This document shows positions 1 through 5,617 of a stretch of 9,050 nucleotides of DNA, piece by piece (the stretch's first letter is position 1; each line of letters begins with the position of its first letter). A program made the position numbers and the translations under genes. Location: NCBI GenBank assembly GCA_016282655.1, contig JAEELK010000104.1:1-9050 (forward strand), read 5' to 3'. The notes beneath the pieces are model-generated. The model saw only the letters and a program-made list of their open reading frames with translations. It made no database searches and was not told the origin of the DNA. The stretch is from Bacillota bacterium (GTDB lineage Bacteria > Bacillota > Clostridia > Peptostreptococcales > Anaerovoracaceae).

Positions 1-1
1 C

Positions 2-448
2 GTCCCGGACGCGGTCTGCGCGGATCTCTTCACCGGCTGCGGCGCGCTGGGCCTGGAAGCCCTCAGCCGCGGCGCAAAGCGGGTCTATTTCTGCGACCTC
101 GCCAAAAGCAGCCTCGCGCTCGCGCGCCGCAACGCGGCGCACTACGGCGTTTCCGAGGAAGAAGCGGTCTTTCTGCTCGGCCCCTGGGAGCGCGCGCTGG
201 AGCGGATCCCGGAGCCCGTGGATCTGGTCTTTCTGGATCCGCCGTACCACGAAGGCATCCTGAAACGCTGCCTTGCAGCGCTGGCGGAGAGCCCGCTCCT
301 GGCAGAAGACGCGCTCATCCTCGCGGAATACAGCACGGACGAAGGACCGGGCGAAGCGCCGCGGGGCCTGTCGCTCCTGAAAGAAAAACGCTACGGCAGC
401 GTGGGCATCCGCCTCTACACGGCAGCAGGGAAGGACAGAAACGAATGA
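2..448 (+). CDS. rsmD: 16S rRNA (guanine966-N2)-methyltransferase RsmD, 3' part
   Basis: This is the C-terminal part (148 residues) of RsmD, which uses S-adenosylmethionine to methylate N2 of G966 (E. coli numbering) in 16S rRNA of the small subunit. The window begins inside the gene; members of the family are usually about 185-190 residues, so roughly 40 N-terminal residues are missing. The visible sequence opens with the SAM-binding loop, DLFTGCGALGLEALSRGA, where the family normally has DLFAGSGALG, and then shows the catalytic motif LDPPYH at about residues 78-83 of the visible part. The reading frame has no internal stop. The stop TGA overlaps the coaD start as ATGA (445-448), which suggests translational coupling. 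The rsmD-coaD pairing is common in Bacillota and supports the call. Family assignment is firm; the exact guanine specificity is inferred from family. Confidence 0.93.
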   Translation, partial: VPDAVCADLFTGCGALGLEALSRGAKRVYFCDLAKSSLALARRNAAHYGVSEEEAVFLLGPWERALERIPEPVDLVFLDPPYHEGILKRCLAALAESPLLAEDALILAEYSTDEGPGEAPRGLSLLKEKRYGSVGIRLYTAAGKDRNE

Positions 449-924
449 AAAAAGGCCTCTACGCGGGCAGCTTCGACCCCATCACCAACGGACATATGGA
501 CGTCATCGAACGGAGCGCCAGGCTGGTGGACGAGCTGACCATCGGGGTCATGGTCAATCTGTCCAAGAAGCCGCTCTTCTCGCCGGAGGAGCGCAAAGAG
601 ATGATCGAAGGCTGCGTCTCGCATCTCCCGAACGTCCGGGTGGAAGCCTTCGGCGGACTCATGGCGGACTACGTCCGCATGCATCAGATCGACATCGTCA
701 TCCGCGGTCTGCGGGCGTCCATGGACTTCGAATACGAGATGCAGATGGCCAACATCAACGCGCGCATGTGGCAGAACGTGGAGACCATCTTCCTGATGTC
801 CCGGCCGGACTATACTTTCGTCAGCTCCAGCACGGTCAAGGAGCTCTATGCCTTCAACGGAGACATCCGCGGGCTGGTGCCGGAATCCGTGCTCGGCTAT
901 ATGGAGAAGAAATACGATCGTTAA
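445..924 (+). CDS. coaD: Phosphopantetheine adenylyltransferase
   Basis: CoaD transfers AMP from ATP to 4'-phosphopantetheine to make dephospho-CoA, the penultimate step of coenzyme A synthesis, in the cytosol. The protein is 159 residues, the normal family length. It carries the nucleotidyltransferase signature GSFDPITNGH at residues 8-17 (T14-x-G16-H17), a Lys pair at 41-42 in NLSKKPLF, the substrate-binding RGLRASMDFEYE segment at 87-98 (R87, R90), and SSSTVKE at 127-133, which matches the conserved ATP-binding ISSTxVRE region. The start ATG overlaps the rsmD stop by four bases, so no separate promoter is expected. A 40-base gap follows before the next gene. Nothing appears broken or unusual. 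Confidence 0.97.
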   Translation: MKKGLYAGSFDPITNGHMDVIERSARLVDELTIGVMVNLSKKPLFSPEERKEMIEGCVSHLPNVRVEAFGGLMADYVRMHQIDIVIRGLRASMDFEYEMQMANINARMWQNVETIFLMSRPDYTFVSSSTVKELYAFNGDIRGLVPESVLGYMEKKYDR

Positions 925-964
925 TTCATCGGGCCATGCCCGGAGAAATAGCAAGGAGGCAAGC

Positions 965-1486
965 ATGAAGGTTCTGGATCTGTTAAATGAAATCAAGGAG
1001 ATCATCGAAACGGCCGGCGGTTTCCCGCTGACGGGCAAGGTCCTGGTCGACGCGGGCGAGGTGCTGGAGATCCTGGACGAGATCCAAGTCTCGCTGCCGG
1101 AAGAGATCCAGCAGGCCCAGTGGATCAAGAACGAGCGCAGCCGCATCCTGGACGAAGCCAAGCGCGAATACGAGAACACCCTGAAGGAAGCCCGCCTGCA
1201 GGCGGAGCAGATGGTCGAGAACGACCAGATCACCGCGCGCGCCAAGGACCGCGCGGACGAGATCACCCGCGTCGCGCTGGAGAACGCGAAGAGCATCAAG
1301 CTCTCCGCGCTGGACTACATGGACAACCTCCTCTACGGCATGCAGGAGAAGTTCGATTCCATGAATCAGGAGTATCTCAACGCCATGTTCGAGAAGACCC
1401 AGGAGACCATGTCGCAGGTGGGCAACATGCTGAACGACAACCGCCATGAGCTCAAGGACATGGAGTTCCGCATCCAGAACGAATAG
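965..1486 (+). CDS. Coiled-coil protein of unknown function, 173 residues
   Basis: I do not know the function. The start at 965 is chosen because AAGGAGG lies at 953-959, five bases upstream; an in-frame start at 848 would overlap coaD by 77 bases and has no such site. The N-terminal 45 residues contain a short ordered-looking segment (GGFPLTGKVLVDAGEVLEIL), followed by LPEEIQQAQWI and a long charged helix rich in Glu, Lys, Arg and Ala (about residues 45-170), probably a coiled coil. No signal peptide, transmembrane segment, Walker motif or metal-binding cluster is visible. Similar clostridial proteins are, from memory, often labelled 'ATPase' or V-type ATPase subunit H-like because of the helix, but nothing here supports ATP hydrolysis. 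It ends the rsmD-coaD transcription unit, with an intrinsic terminator 22 bases downstream. Confidence 0.85.
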   Translation: MKVLDLLNEIKEIIETAGGFPLTGKVLVDAGEVLEILDEIQVSLPEEIQQAQWIKNERSRILDEAKREYENTLKEARLQAEQMVENDQITARAKDRADEITRVALENAKSIKLSALDYMDNLLYGMQEKFDSMNQEYLNAMFEKTQETMSQVGNMLNDNRHELKDMEFRIQNE

Positions 1487-1508
1487 CAGCGCGTAAGAGC
1501 GCCTTTTC

Positions 1509-1545
1509 AAAGCCCTGCCGCAGTCCTGCCGCGGGGCTTTTCTTT
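1509..1545 (+). terminator. Intrinsic terminator after the rsmD-coaD unit
   Basis: AAAGCCCTGCCGC (1509-1521) pairs with GCCGCGGGGCTTT (1528-1540) around a 6-base loop, giving 12 pairs (one a G-U wobble) with one C-C mismatch. It is followed by TTTTCTTT. It separates the coiled-coil gene from tmcAL, so tmcAL probably depends on readthrough or a promoter I did not identify in the short gap. Confidence 0.85.
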
Positions 1546-1558
1546 ACGGAGAAACGAT

Positions 1559-2779
1559 ATGAGAGCAGTCGGGATCGCGGCAGAGTGCAATCCCTTCCAC
1601 AAAGGACATCGCTACCTGCTGGAAGAAGCGAGGAGGAGAAGCGGCGCGGACGCCGTCGTCCTCGTCATGAGCGGAGATTTCGTGCAGCGGGGGGAGCCTG
1701 CGCTCTGGGACAAATGGACGCGGGCCGCCATGGCGGCGGAGAACGGCGCGGACCTCGTGCTGGAGCTTCCGTTCGCCTATGCCTGCAACCACGGAGAAGC
1801 CTTCGCGGAGGGCGCGCTCGGCGTGCTCGAGGGGCTCGGCGCGGTCAGCGCGCTCTGCTTCGGCAGCGAGTCCGGAGATCTGGCAGCGCTGGAAGAGATG
1901 AGCCTGCTGCTGGAGGAGGAACCGCCCGCTTTCCAAACGGCCCTGCGCGCGGCGCTGGACCGCGGGGCATCCTTTCCGGCCGCGCGGGAGGAGGCCGCCG
2001 CCGCGGTCCTCGGCGCGGAGAAGGCAGCGCTGCTGCGCCGCCCGAACGAGATCCTCGCGCTGGAATACCTGAAACAGCTCCGCCGTCTGGGGCGTTTCGC
2101 GGAGCTGATCGCCGTGCGGCGCGTCGATCTGCCGAAGGCCTCCGCGCTGCGTCAAAAATACCTGAAAAGCAAGGAACTGCAGTCGCTTTCGGATGACCTG
2201 CCGCCGGAGAGCACGGCCGTTTTGCAAAAGATTGACCACTCTGTTCATATGGAACTGAACAAATTGACTCCCTTTCTCTTCTGGCAGATGCAGCGGGAGG
2301 GGGAGCGCATGGCCGATGCGCCATCGGCCGGAGAAGGTCTGGAGATGCGTCTGAGAAAAGCGCTGCGCCGGCCGGACTGCGGGAACGCGGAACAGCTGAT
2401 CGCCCTGGCGAACAGCAAGCGCTACCCGGACAGCCGTCTGCGCCGCCTGCTGATCCAGTTCCTGCTCGGCCTCGACCGTGCGGGCTGGGAGGAGCTGCGC
2501 GCGCGGCGCCTTTTCTACGCGCGCGTCCTGGCGCTTTCCGAACGCGGCGCCGCGCTGCTCCGCGCCTGCAGGAAGGAAGAACGGGCGCGCATCCCGATCA
2601 TCAGCAATCTGAGCAAGGAGCTCCGCGACGCGGAGCCCGTGCTGCCGCTGCTCCGTTTCGACGTACTGGCCTCTTCTCTGTGGCATCTGGCGGCAGGGGA
2701 GAGCCCGTACCACCGTTCCGACTACGTGATGGCACCCTATTTCCGGAAAGGAGAGCAAGCCCATGGGACCTCGCTTTGA
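1559..2779 (+). CDS. tmcAL: tRNA(Met) cytidine acetate ligase TmcAL
   Basis: TmcAL (formerly YlbM, COG1323) activates acetate with ATP to acetyl-AMP and transfers the acetyl group to the wobble cytidine (C34) of elongator tRNA-Met. The 406-residue length is typical. Visible features are the nucleotidyltransferase signature NPFHKGH at 11-17 (H14-x-G-H17), SGDFVQRGEPALWDKWTRA at 38-56, an ELPFAYACNHGEAFAEGA segment, FGSESGD, and RPNEILALEYLKQL, the tRNA/AMP-binding region of the family. The motif spelling AECNPFH carries Cys where many homologues have Tyr. GGAG at 1548-1551 supports the start at 1559. Using acetate directly makes its position two genes before ackA suggestive of linkage to acetate metabolism, but that is inference. 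The 3' end overlaps the next small gene by 17 bases. Confidence 0.94.
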   Translation: MRAVGIAAECNPFHKGHRYLLEEARRRSGADAVVLVMSGDFVQRGEPALWDKWTRAAMAAENGADLVLELPFAYACNHGEAFAEGALGVLEGLGAVSALCFGSESGDLAALEEMSLLLEEEPPAFQTALRAALDRGASFPAAREEAAAAVLGAEKAALLRRPNEILALEYLKQLRRLGRFAELIAVRRVDLPKASALRQKYLKSKELQSLSDDLPPESTAVLQKIDHSVHMELNKLTPFLFWQMQREGERMADAPSAGEGLEMRLRKALRRPDCGNAEQLIALANSKRYPDSRLRRLLIQFLLGLDRAGWEELRARRLFYARVLALSERGAALLRACRKEERARIPIISNLSKELRDAEPVLPLLRFDVLASSLWHLAAGESPYHRSDYVMAPYFRKGEQAHGTSL

Positions 2780-2951
2780 TGATGAAAAGTACAGAAAATA
2801 CCGCCGGCAGCGGCGAAAGTACCAGCTGATCTTCTTCGCTGTGCTCGCCGCGCTGCTCCTTCTCATGGGGGCCTTCGGCGGCCGGACGGCGGAAGAAGGC
2901 GCGCTTTCCCAAAAAACCGTTGGAGAAGTGCAGGAGCTTATGGTAATATAA
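2763..2951 (+). CDS. Small single-pass membrane protein, 62 residues
   Basis: Function unknown. AAAGGAG at 2747-2753 lies about nine bases before the ATG, inside the end of tmcAL, and argues that this short frame is translated. The N-terminus is strongly basic (RKYRRQRRKY, about residues 10-19), followed by one hydrophobic helix (about 20-38: QLIFFAVLAALLLLMGAFG) and a short polar tail. The positive-inside rule predicts a cytoplasmic N-terminus and external C-terminus. It overlaps tmcAL by 17 bases in another frame, so the two are probably translationally coupled. The stop codon overlaps a candidate -10 element for ackA. No homologue is recognised. Confidence 0.7.
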   Translation: MGPRFDDEKYRKYRRQRRKYQLIFFAVLAALLLLMGAFGGRTAEEGALSQKTVGEVQELMVI

Positions 2952-2952
2952 T
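2920..2952 (+). promoter_or_regulatory. Candidate promoter for ackA
   Basis: An extended -10, TGGTAATAT (2941-2949), lies 18 bases after a weak -35, TTGGAG (2920-2925). An overlapping perfect TATAAT sits at 2947-2952 but has no good -35. Both overlap the stop of the preceding small gene. The predicted transcript would start near 2956-2959, leaving a leader of about 50 bases. Position and AT content are favourable; the -35 is poor, so this remains tentative. Confidence 0.4.
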
Positions 2953-2954
2953 AT

Positions 2955-2972
2955 TTGGGCCTGTATGCCCGA
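2955..2972 (+). promoter_or_regulatory. Small hairpin at the predicted 5' end of the ackA transcript
   Basis: TTGGGC (2955-2960) pairs with GCCCGA (2967-2972) around a 6-base loop, giving six pairs including one G-U. It has no U-tract, so it is not a terminator. If transcription starts near 2956-2959 it would sit at the extreme 5' end and could protect the mRNA, but a 6-bp stem can easily occur by chance. Confidence 0.25.
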
Positions 2973-3010
2973 AGCAGATACCAGTTTTATTACAAAGGAG
3001 TGTATAGAAA

Positions 3011-4210
3011 ATGAAGGTATTAGTCATCAACTGCGGCAGCTCTTCCCTGAAATACCAGGTCCTGGAGATGGAGACGGAGAGCGTCCTCTGCAAGGGCCTC
3101 GTAGAGCGCATCGGCATCGAAGGTTCCGTCATCAACCACACCAAGGCCGGCATGGACAAGTTCGTCCTGACCGTCCCCATGAAGGACCACAAAGACGCCA
3201 TCGGCCACGTCATCGACGCCCTCACGGACAAGGATCACGGCGTAGTCAGCTCCATGGATGAGATCGGCGCCGTCGGCCACAGAGTCGTACACGGCGGAGA
3301 GACCTATGCCAGCTCCGTGCTCATCACCGACGAAGTCATGAAGGCCATCAACGAGTGCGCGGACCTCGCTCCGCTCCACAACCCCGCCAACATGCTCGGC
3401 ATCCGCGCCTGCCAGGAACTCATGCCCAAGACCCCCATGGTCGCCGTCTTCGACACCGCGTTCCATCAGACCATGCCGGCTTCCGCATATATCTATGCCA
3501 TTCCTTATGAATATTATGAGAACTACAAAGTAAGAAGATACGGCTTCCACGGCACCAGCCACAAGTACGTCACCGAGCGCGCCGCCGCCATGCTGGGCAA
3601 GGACGTCAAGGACGTCAACCTGGTCACCTGCCACCTGGGCAACGGCGCCAGCCTCGCCGCCGTCAAGAACGGCGCCTGCATCGACACCTCCATGGGCCTC
3701 ACCCCGCTGGAAGGCCTCATCATGGGCACCCGCAGCGGCATCCTGGATCCCGCCGTCCTGGTCTATCTGGCCAACAAGGAGAACCTCAGCATCGATCAGC
3801 TCAACACCATCCTGAACAAGAAGTCCGGCGTACAGGGCATCTCCGGCGTCAGCTCCGACTTCAGAGACGTTGAGGAAGCGGCCAACGGCGGCAACGCCAG
3901 AGCCCGCCTCGCGCTGGACGCCTACGCGGAGCGCGTCAAGTTCTACCTCGGCGGTTACCTCGCCAAGCTGAACGGCTGCGACGCCATCGTCTTCACCGCC
4001 GGCCTCGGCGAGAACTCCATCACCATGAGAGAGTCCATCTGCAAGGGTCTGGAGTCCCTCGGCATCAAGCTGGATCCCGCGAAGAACAACGTCCGCGGCA
4101 AGGAGACCGTCATCTCCGCCGACGATTCCAAGATCAAGATCCTGCTCATCCCCACCAACGAAGAGCTGATGATCGCCAAGGACACCGCCGGCATCGTCGC
4201 GTCCCTGTAA
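3011..4210 (+). CDS. ackA: Acetate kinase
   Basis: AckA catalyses acetyl phosphate + ADP to acetate + ATP, the substrate-level phosphorylation step of acetate fermentation. The protein is 399 residues, a full family length. It shows [10 protein letters not shown] at 7-16 (N7), [10 protein letters not shown] at 88-97 (R91), [11 protein letters not shown] at 146-156 (D148), [11 protein letters not shown] at 177-187 (H180), HLGNGAS at 208-214, GTRSGILDP at 239-247 (R241), FTAGLGENS at 328-336 and [12 protein letters not shown] at 381-392 (E384). These are the catalytic Asn, Arg, Asp, His, Arg and Glu numbered as in the Methanosarcina enzyme. AAAGGAG at 2994-3000 supports the start. Codons are strongly biased to C-ending forms (GCC, ATC, AAC), typical of high expression. 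The usual partner gene pta is not in this window. A short AT-rich patch lies at 3481-3540. Confidence 0.98.
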   Translation: MKVLVINCGSSSLKYQVLEMETESVLCKGLVERIGIEGSVINHTKAGMDKFVLTVPMKDHKDAIGHVIDALTDKDHGVVSSMDEIGAVGHRVVHGGETYASSVLITDEVMKAINECADLAPLHNPANMLGIRACQELMPKTPMVAVFDTAFHQTMPASAYIYAIPYEYYENYKVRRYGFHGTSHKYVTERAAAMLGKDVKDVNLVTCHLGNGASLAAVKNGACIDTSMGLTPLEGLIMGTRSGILDPAVLVYLANKENLSIDQLNTILNKKSGVQGISGVSSDFRDVEEAANGGNARARLALDAYAERVKFYLGGYLAKLNGCDAIVFTAGLGENSITMRESICKGLESLGIKLDPAKNNVRGKETVISADDSKIKILLIPTNEELMIAKDTAGIVASL

Positions 4211-4241
4211 GCGGAAGGCAAAGCGGTCTGAAAAAATAATC

Positions 4242-4270
4242 TTGACAGGCCATAAGCCCCTTTGTATAAT
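4242..4270 (+). promoter_or_regulatory. Perfect consensus vegetative promoter for rpmF
   Basis: TTGACA (4242-4247) and TATAAT (4265-4270) are exact matches to the sigma-70/SigA consensus, separated by the optimal 17 bases. Transcription should begin at about 4275-4278. The element lies 31 bases after the ackA stop, showing that rpmF has its own strong promoter in addition to any readthrough from ackA, where I see no terminator. Confidence 0.95.
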
Positions 4271-4279
4271 GTTTAGCGT

Positions 4280-4306
4280 CGGTCCGCCTGCTTGTCGGGC
4301 GGACCG
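4280..4306 (+). promoter_or_regulatory. 5'-terminal stem-loop in the rpmF leader
   Basis: CGGTCCGCC (4280-4288) pairs perfectly with GGCGGACCG (4298-4306), nine pairs around a 9-base loop. It starts only two to five bases after the predicted transcription start. No U-tract follows, so it is not a classic terminator. It could stabilise the mRNA 5' end, or be a binding site for bL32 or another regulator; the sequence cannot decide. The ribosome binding site (4334-4341) lies well downstream and is not sequestered by this stem. Confidence 0.7.
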
Positions 4307-4348
4307 CTATTCTGAAGATATCTACGCCGAATGAAGGAGGTGTTCCAT

Positions 4349-4531
4349 ATGGCCGTTCCAAAACGTAAAACGTCTCAAGCCAAGACCGCCAGCAGAAAGT
4401 CTGCAAACATGAAGAAGTCTGCGCCCGCGCTGTCTGTCTGCCCGCAGTGCCATCAGGCGAAGATGCCTCACCGCGTCTGCCCGAACTGCAACTATTACGA
4501 CGGCAAGGAGATCGTAGCCTCCGAGAAATAA
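4349..4531 (+). CDS. rpmF: 50S ribosomal protein bL32
   Basis: bL32 is a small component of the large ribosomal subunit. The protein is 60 residues and starts with the family signature MAVPKRKTSQAK. Two zinc-ribbon pairs are intact, CPQC (C31, C34) and CPNC (C44, C47), so this is the zinc-binding form, and no zinc-free paralogue is visible here. The start at 4349 is chosen because AAGGAGGT (4334-4341) is correctly spaced and MAVPKRK is the conserved N-terminus; the in-frame ATG at 4331 lies before the binding site and is rejected. In many Clostridia a DUF177 (YceD) gene lies between ackA and rpmF and plsX follows; neither is present. A 47-residue membrane protein begins one base after the stop. 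Confidence 0.97.
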   Translation: MAVPKRKTSQAKTASRKSANMKKSAPALSVCPQCHQAKMPHRVCPNCNYYDGKEIVASEK

Positions 4532-4532
4532 G

Positions 4533-4676
4533 ATGCTCAACAAGCTGTTCAACGACAATTTCGTCTTTTTTCTGGTCGTCGTAGTCTTCATCATCCTGGT
4601 CTCGCTGCAGCTGACCCTGAACAAGATCTACCGCGTCCTGAAAGAGATCCGAAACGACCTGAAGAACGGCAGGTAA
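4533..4676 (+). CDS. Tiny single-pass membrane protein, 47 residues, downstream of rpmF
   Basis: Function unknown. The frame begins with ATG one base after the rpmF stop and ends 17 bases before the terminator stem, so it fills the space between the two exactly. It begins MLNKLFNDN, has a strongly hydrophobic helix (about residues 10-26, FVFFLVVVVFIILVSLQ), and ends with a basic amphipathic-looking stretch (NKIYRVLKEIRNDLKNGR). Only a weak GAGA-type binding site (4523-4526) precedes it, so translation is probably coupled to rpmF termination. Codon use matches the neighbours (CTG, GTC, ATC, AAC), which favours a real gene. I recognise no homologue. Confidence 0.65.
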   Translation: MLNKLFNDNFVFFLVVVVFIILVSLQLTLNKIYRVLKEIRNDLKNGR

Positions 4677-4687
4677 GCACCGGCTGA

Positions 4688-4716
4688 AAAACGCGCCGCC
4701 TTCGGGCGGCGTTTTT
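4688..4716 (+). terminator. Intrinsic terminator of the rpmF unit
   Basis: CGCCGCC (4694-4700) pairs perfectly with GGCGGCG (4705-4711) around a stable UUCG tetraloop closed by C-G, followed by TTTTT (4712-4716). An A-run precedes the stem. It is a strong rho-independent terminator and marks the left edge of the AT-rich segment. Confidence 0.93.
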
Positions 4717-4731
4717 ATTATCTTATTCTAC

Positions 4732-4748
4732 TTGTATATCATATACAA
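4732..4748. promoter_or_regulatory. Perfect 17-bp palindrome, probable antitoxin operator
   Basis: TTGTATAT-C-ATATACAA is a perfect inverted repeat of eight bases around one central base, centred 58 bases before the antitoxin start. RelB/DinJ-type antitoxins bind palindromes over their own promoters through an N-terminal ribbon-helix-helix, and the known E. coli relB operator contains TTGTAATTACAA, which is similar. The promoter itself is unclear: AT-rich -10-like hexamers lie at 4755-4770. Repressor binding here is inferred. Confidence 0.65.
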
Positions 4749-4797
4749 ACATGGTACATTTAATATAAATACTATTACAATTGAAAGGAGTTGTATT

Positions 4798-5061
4798 ATG
4801 GCTACTCTTCAAGTTCGCATCGACGATCAACTCAAACAGAATTCAGACGCATTGTTTGCTGGGCTGGGATTGGACACGCCGACGGCTGTTCGTGTATTTC
4901 TGACTGCGGCGTTGGAGCATCAGGGATTTCCGTTCCCGATCACGCATCGCATGCCTTCTAGAGAAACGCTGGAAGCCATAGAAGACGCGCGCCTGCATCG
5001 AGATCTGTATGGCCCGTACCGTAGCGCGAAAGATGCGCTGGATTCCATGGTGAACGATTAG
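4798..5061 (+). CDS. Type II antitoxin, RelB/DinJ family
   Basis: This 87-residue protein should neutralise the toxin encoded next to it and repress the operon with it. The N-terminal part (ATLQVRIDDQLKQNSDALF, residues 2-20) has the ribbon-helix-helix form: a beta strand that pairs with a second copy in a dimer, then a helix, then GLDTPTAVRVFLTAAL, the second helix. GFPFPI near residue 46 matches the conserved LPF segment of DinJ/RelB. The C-terminal half is polar and is expected to wrap the toxin. AAAGGAG at 4784-4790 fixes the start at 4798; an upstream in-frame TTG would place the N-terminus inside the operator and is rejected. It is separated from the toxin gene by one base. Confidence 0.9.
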   Translation: MATLQVRIDDQLKQNSDALFAGLGLDTPTAVRVFLTAALEHQGFPFPITHRMPSRETLEAIEDARLHRDLYGPYRSAKDALDSMVND

Positions 5062-5062
5062 C

Positions 5063-5341
5063 ATGTATCAGATCTTTTATACAAGAAAAATGAAGAGCGA
5101 TGTGAAGCGAATGCAAAAGCGCGGGAAAGATCTCTCCAAGCTGAGCACCGCTCTATCGATTCTCGCCTCCGGAAGATATTTGCCGCAAAGCAATAAAGAT
5201 CATCCATTGACTGGAAACATGTCTGGTTTTCGCGAATGCCATATAGAAGCGGATTGGCTCTTGATCTATCGAATCGAGGACGAAAGGCTGATCTTGGTAG
5301 CAATCGCGACAGGAACACATGCGGATCTGTTTAGATTATAG
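5063..5341 (+). CDS. Type II toxin, YafQ/RelE-family mRNA interferase
   Basis: This 92-residue protein belongs to the YafQ branch of the RelE/ParE superfamily, ribosome-dependent endoribonucleases that cut mRNA in the A site and stop translation. All residues known to matter in E. coli YafQ have counterparts at almost identical positions: H47 (DHPLTG), H60 and D64 (RECHIEADW), H86 and F90 (TGTHADLF). The N-terminus YTRKMKSDVKRMQKRG carries the basic helix of the family. The toxin therefore looks active, not decayed. GGTG at 5049-5052 inside the antitoxin gene may serve as the binding site, and translation is probably coupled to the antitoxin. Immediately after its stop, in the same frame, lies a probable remnant of a different antitoxin. 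Confidence 0.93.
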   Translation: MYQIFYTRKMKSDVKRMQKRGKDLSKLSTALSILASGRYLPQSNKDHPLTGNMSGFRECHIEADWLLIYRIEDERLILVAIATGTHADLFRL

Positions 5342-5617
5342 TTTTGTCAAGTTACTAAAACGATGTTTTATGATTGGTTATATATTACGGCAGTGAAGCA
5401 AAATCCTGATTTGTCTGCACGAATCTTGCATTTTAATTCTTTTAGCGACATTGAGTTTAATCCAAAAAAGTCGTTGAACTGTCAAGCAAGATCAGCAGCG
5501 ATCTATGTTTCGATAAAACAGAATGGTTTATTTGATCAGGTGGAGTTTGATGCGGAATCATGGAAGAACCGGTTTGAGGATGTTTATCGCGAAAAAGAAG
5601 TGCAGCTTTCTCTATGA
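5342..5617 (+). pseudogene. 3' remnant of a probable DarT1-associated NADAR antitoxin
   Basis: An open frame runs directly from the YafQ stop to a stop at 5617. Its first ATG (5363) lacks a ribosome binding site, and the recognisable sequence seems to begin before it (VTKTMFYDWLYI). The segment has FYDWLYI, then FSDIEFNPKKSLNCQARSAA (about residues 27-46 from the ATG), then a short helical tail. From memory this resembles the C-terminal end of NADAR-type antitoxins that pair with DarT1 ADP-ribosyltransferase toxins (YDWLYINAL...FTDIEFNPKKSINCQA); those proteins are about 200 residues, so the N-terminal half and the partner toxin are missing. I could not run a search, so the family name is tentative. 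It may alternatively be an expressed 84-residue protein starting at 5363. Confidence 0.5.

Noticed and set aside
930..942. CGGGC-CAT-GCCCG hairpin after coaD
   Set aside because: Only five pairs with a 3-base loop and no U-tract; not a terminator, and likely chance.
415..1299. Minus-strand open frame opposite coaD and the coiled-coil gene
   Set aside because: Same reason: an antisense shadow with no family motif, while both + strand genes have motifs or well-placed binding sites.
1544..2866. Long open frame on the minus strand opposite tmcAL (440 codons)
   Set aside because: It is the mirror of a GC-rich coding gene, its translation is low-complexity and rich in Arg, Gln and His with no recognisable domain, and the + strand gene has clear family motifs.
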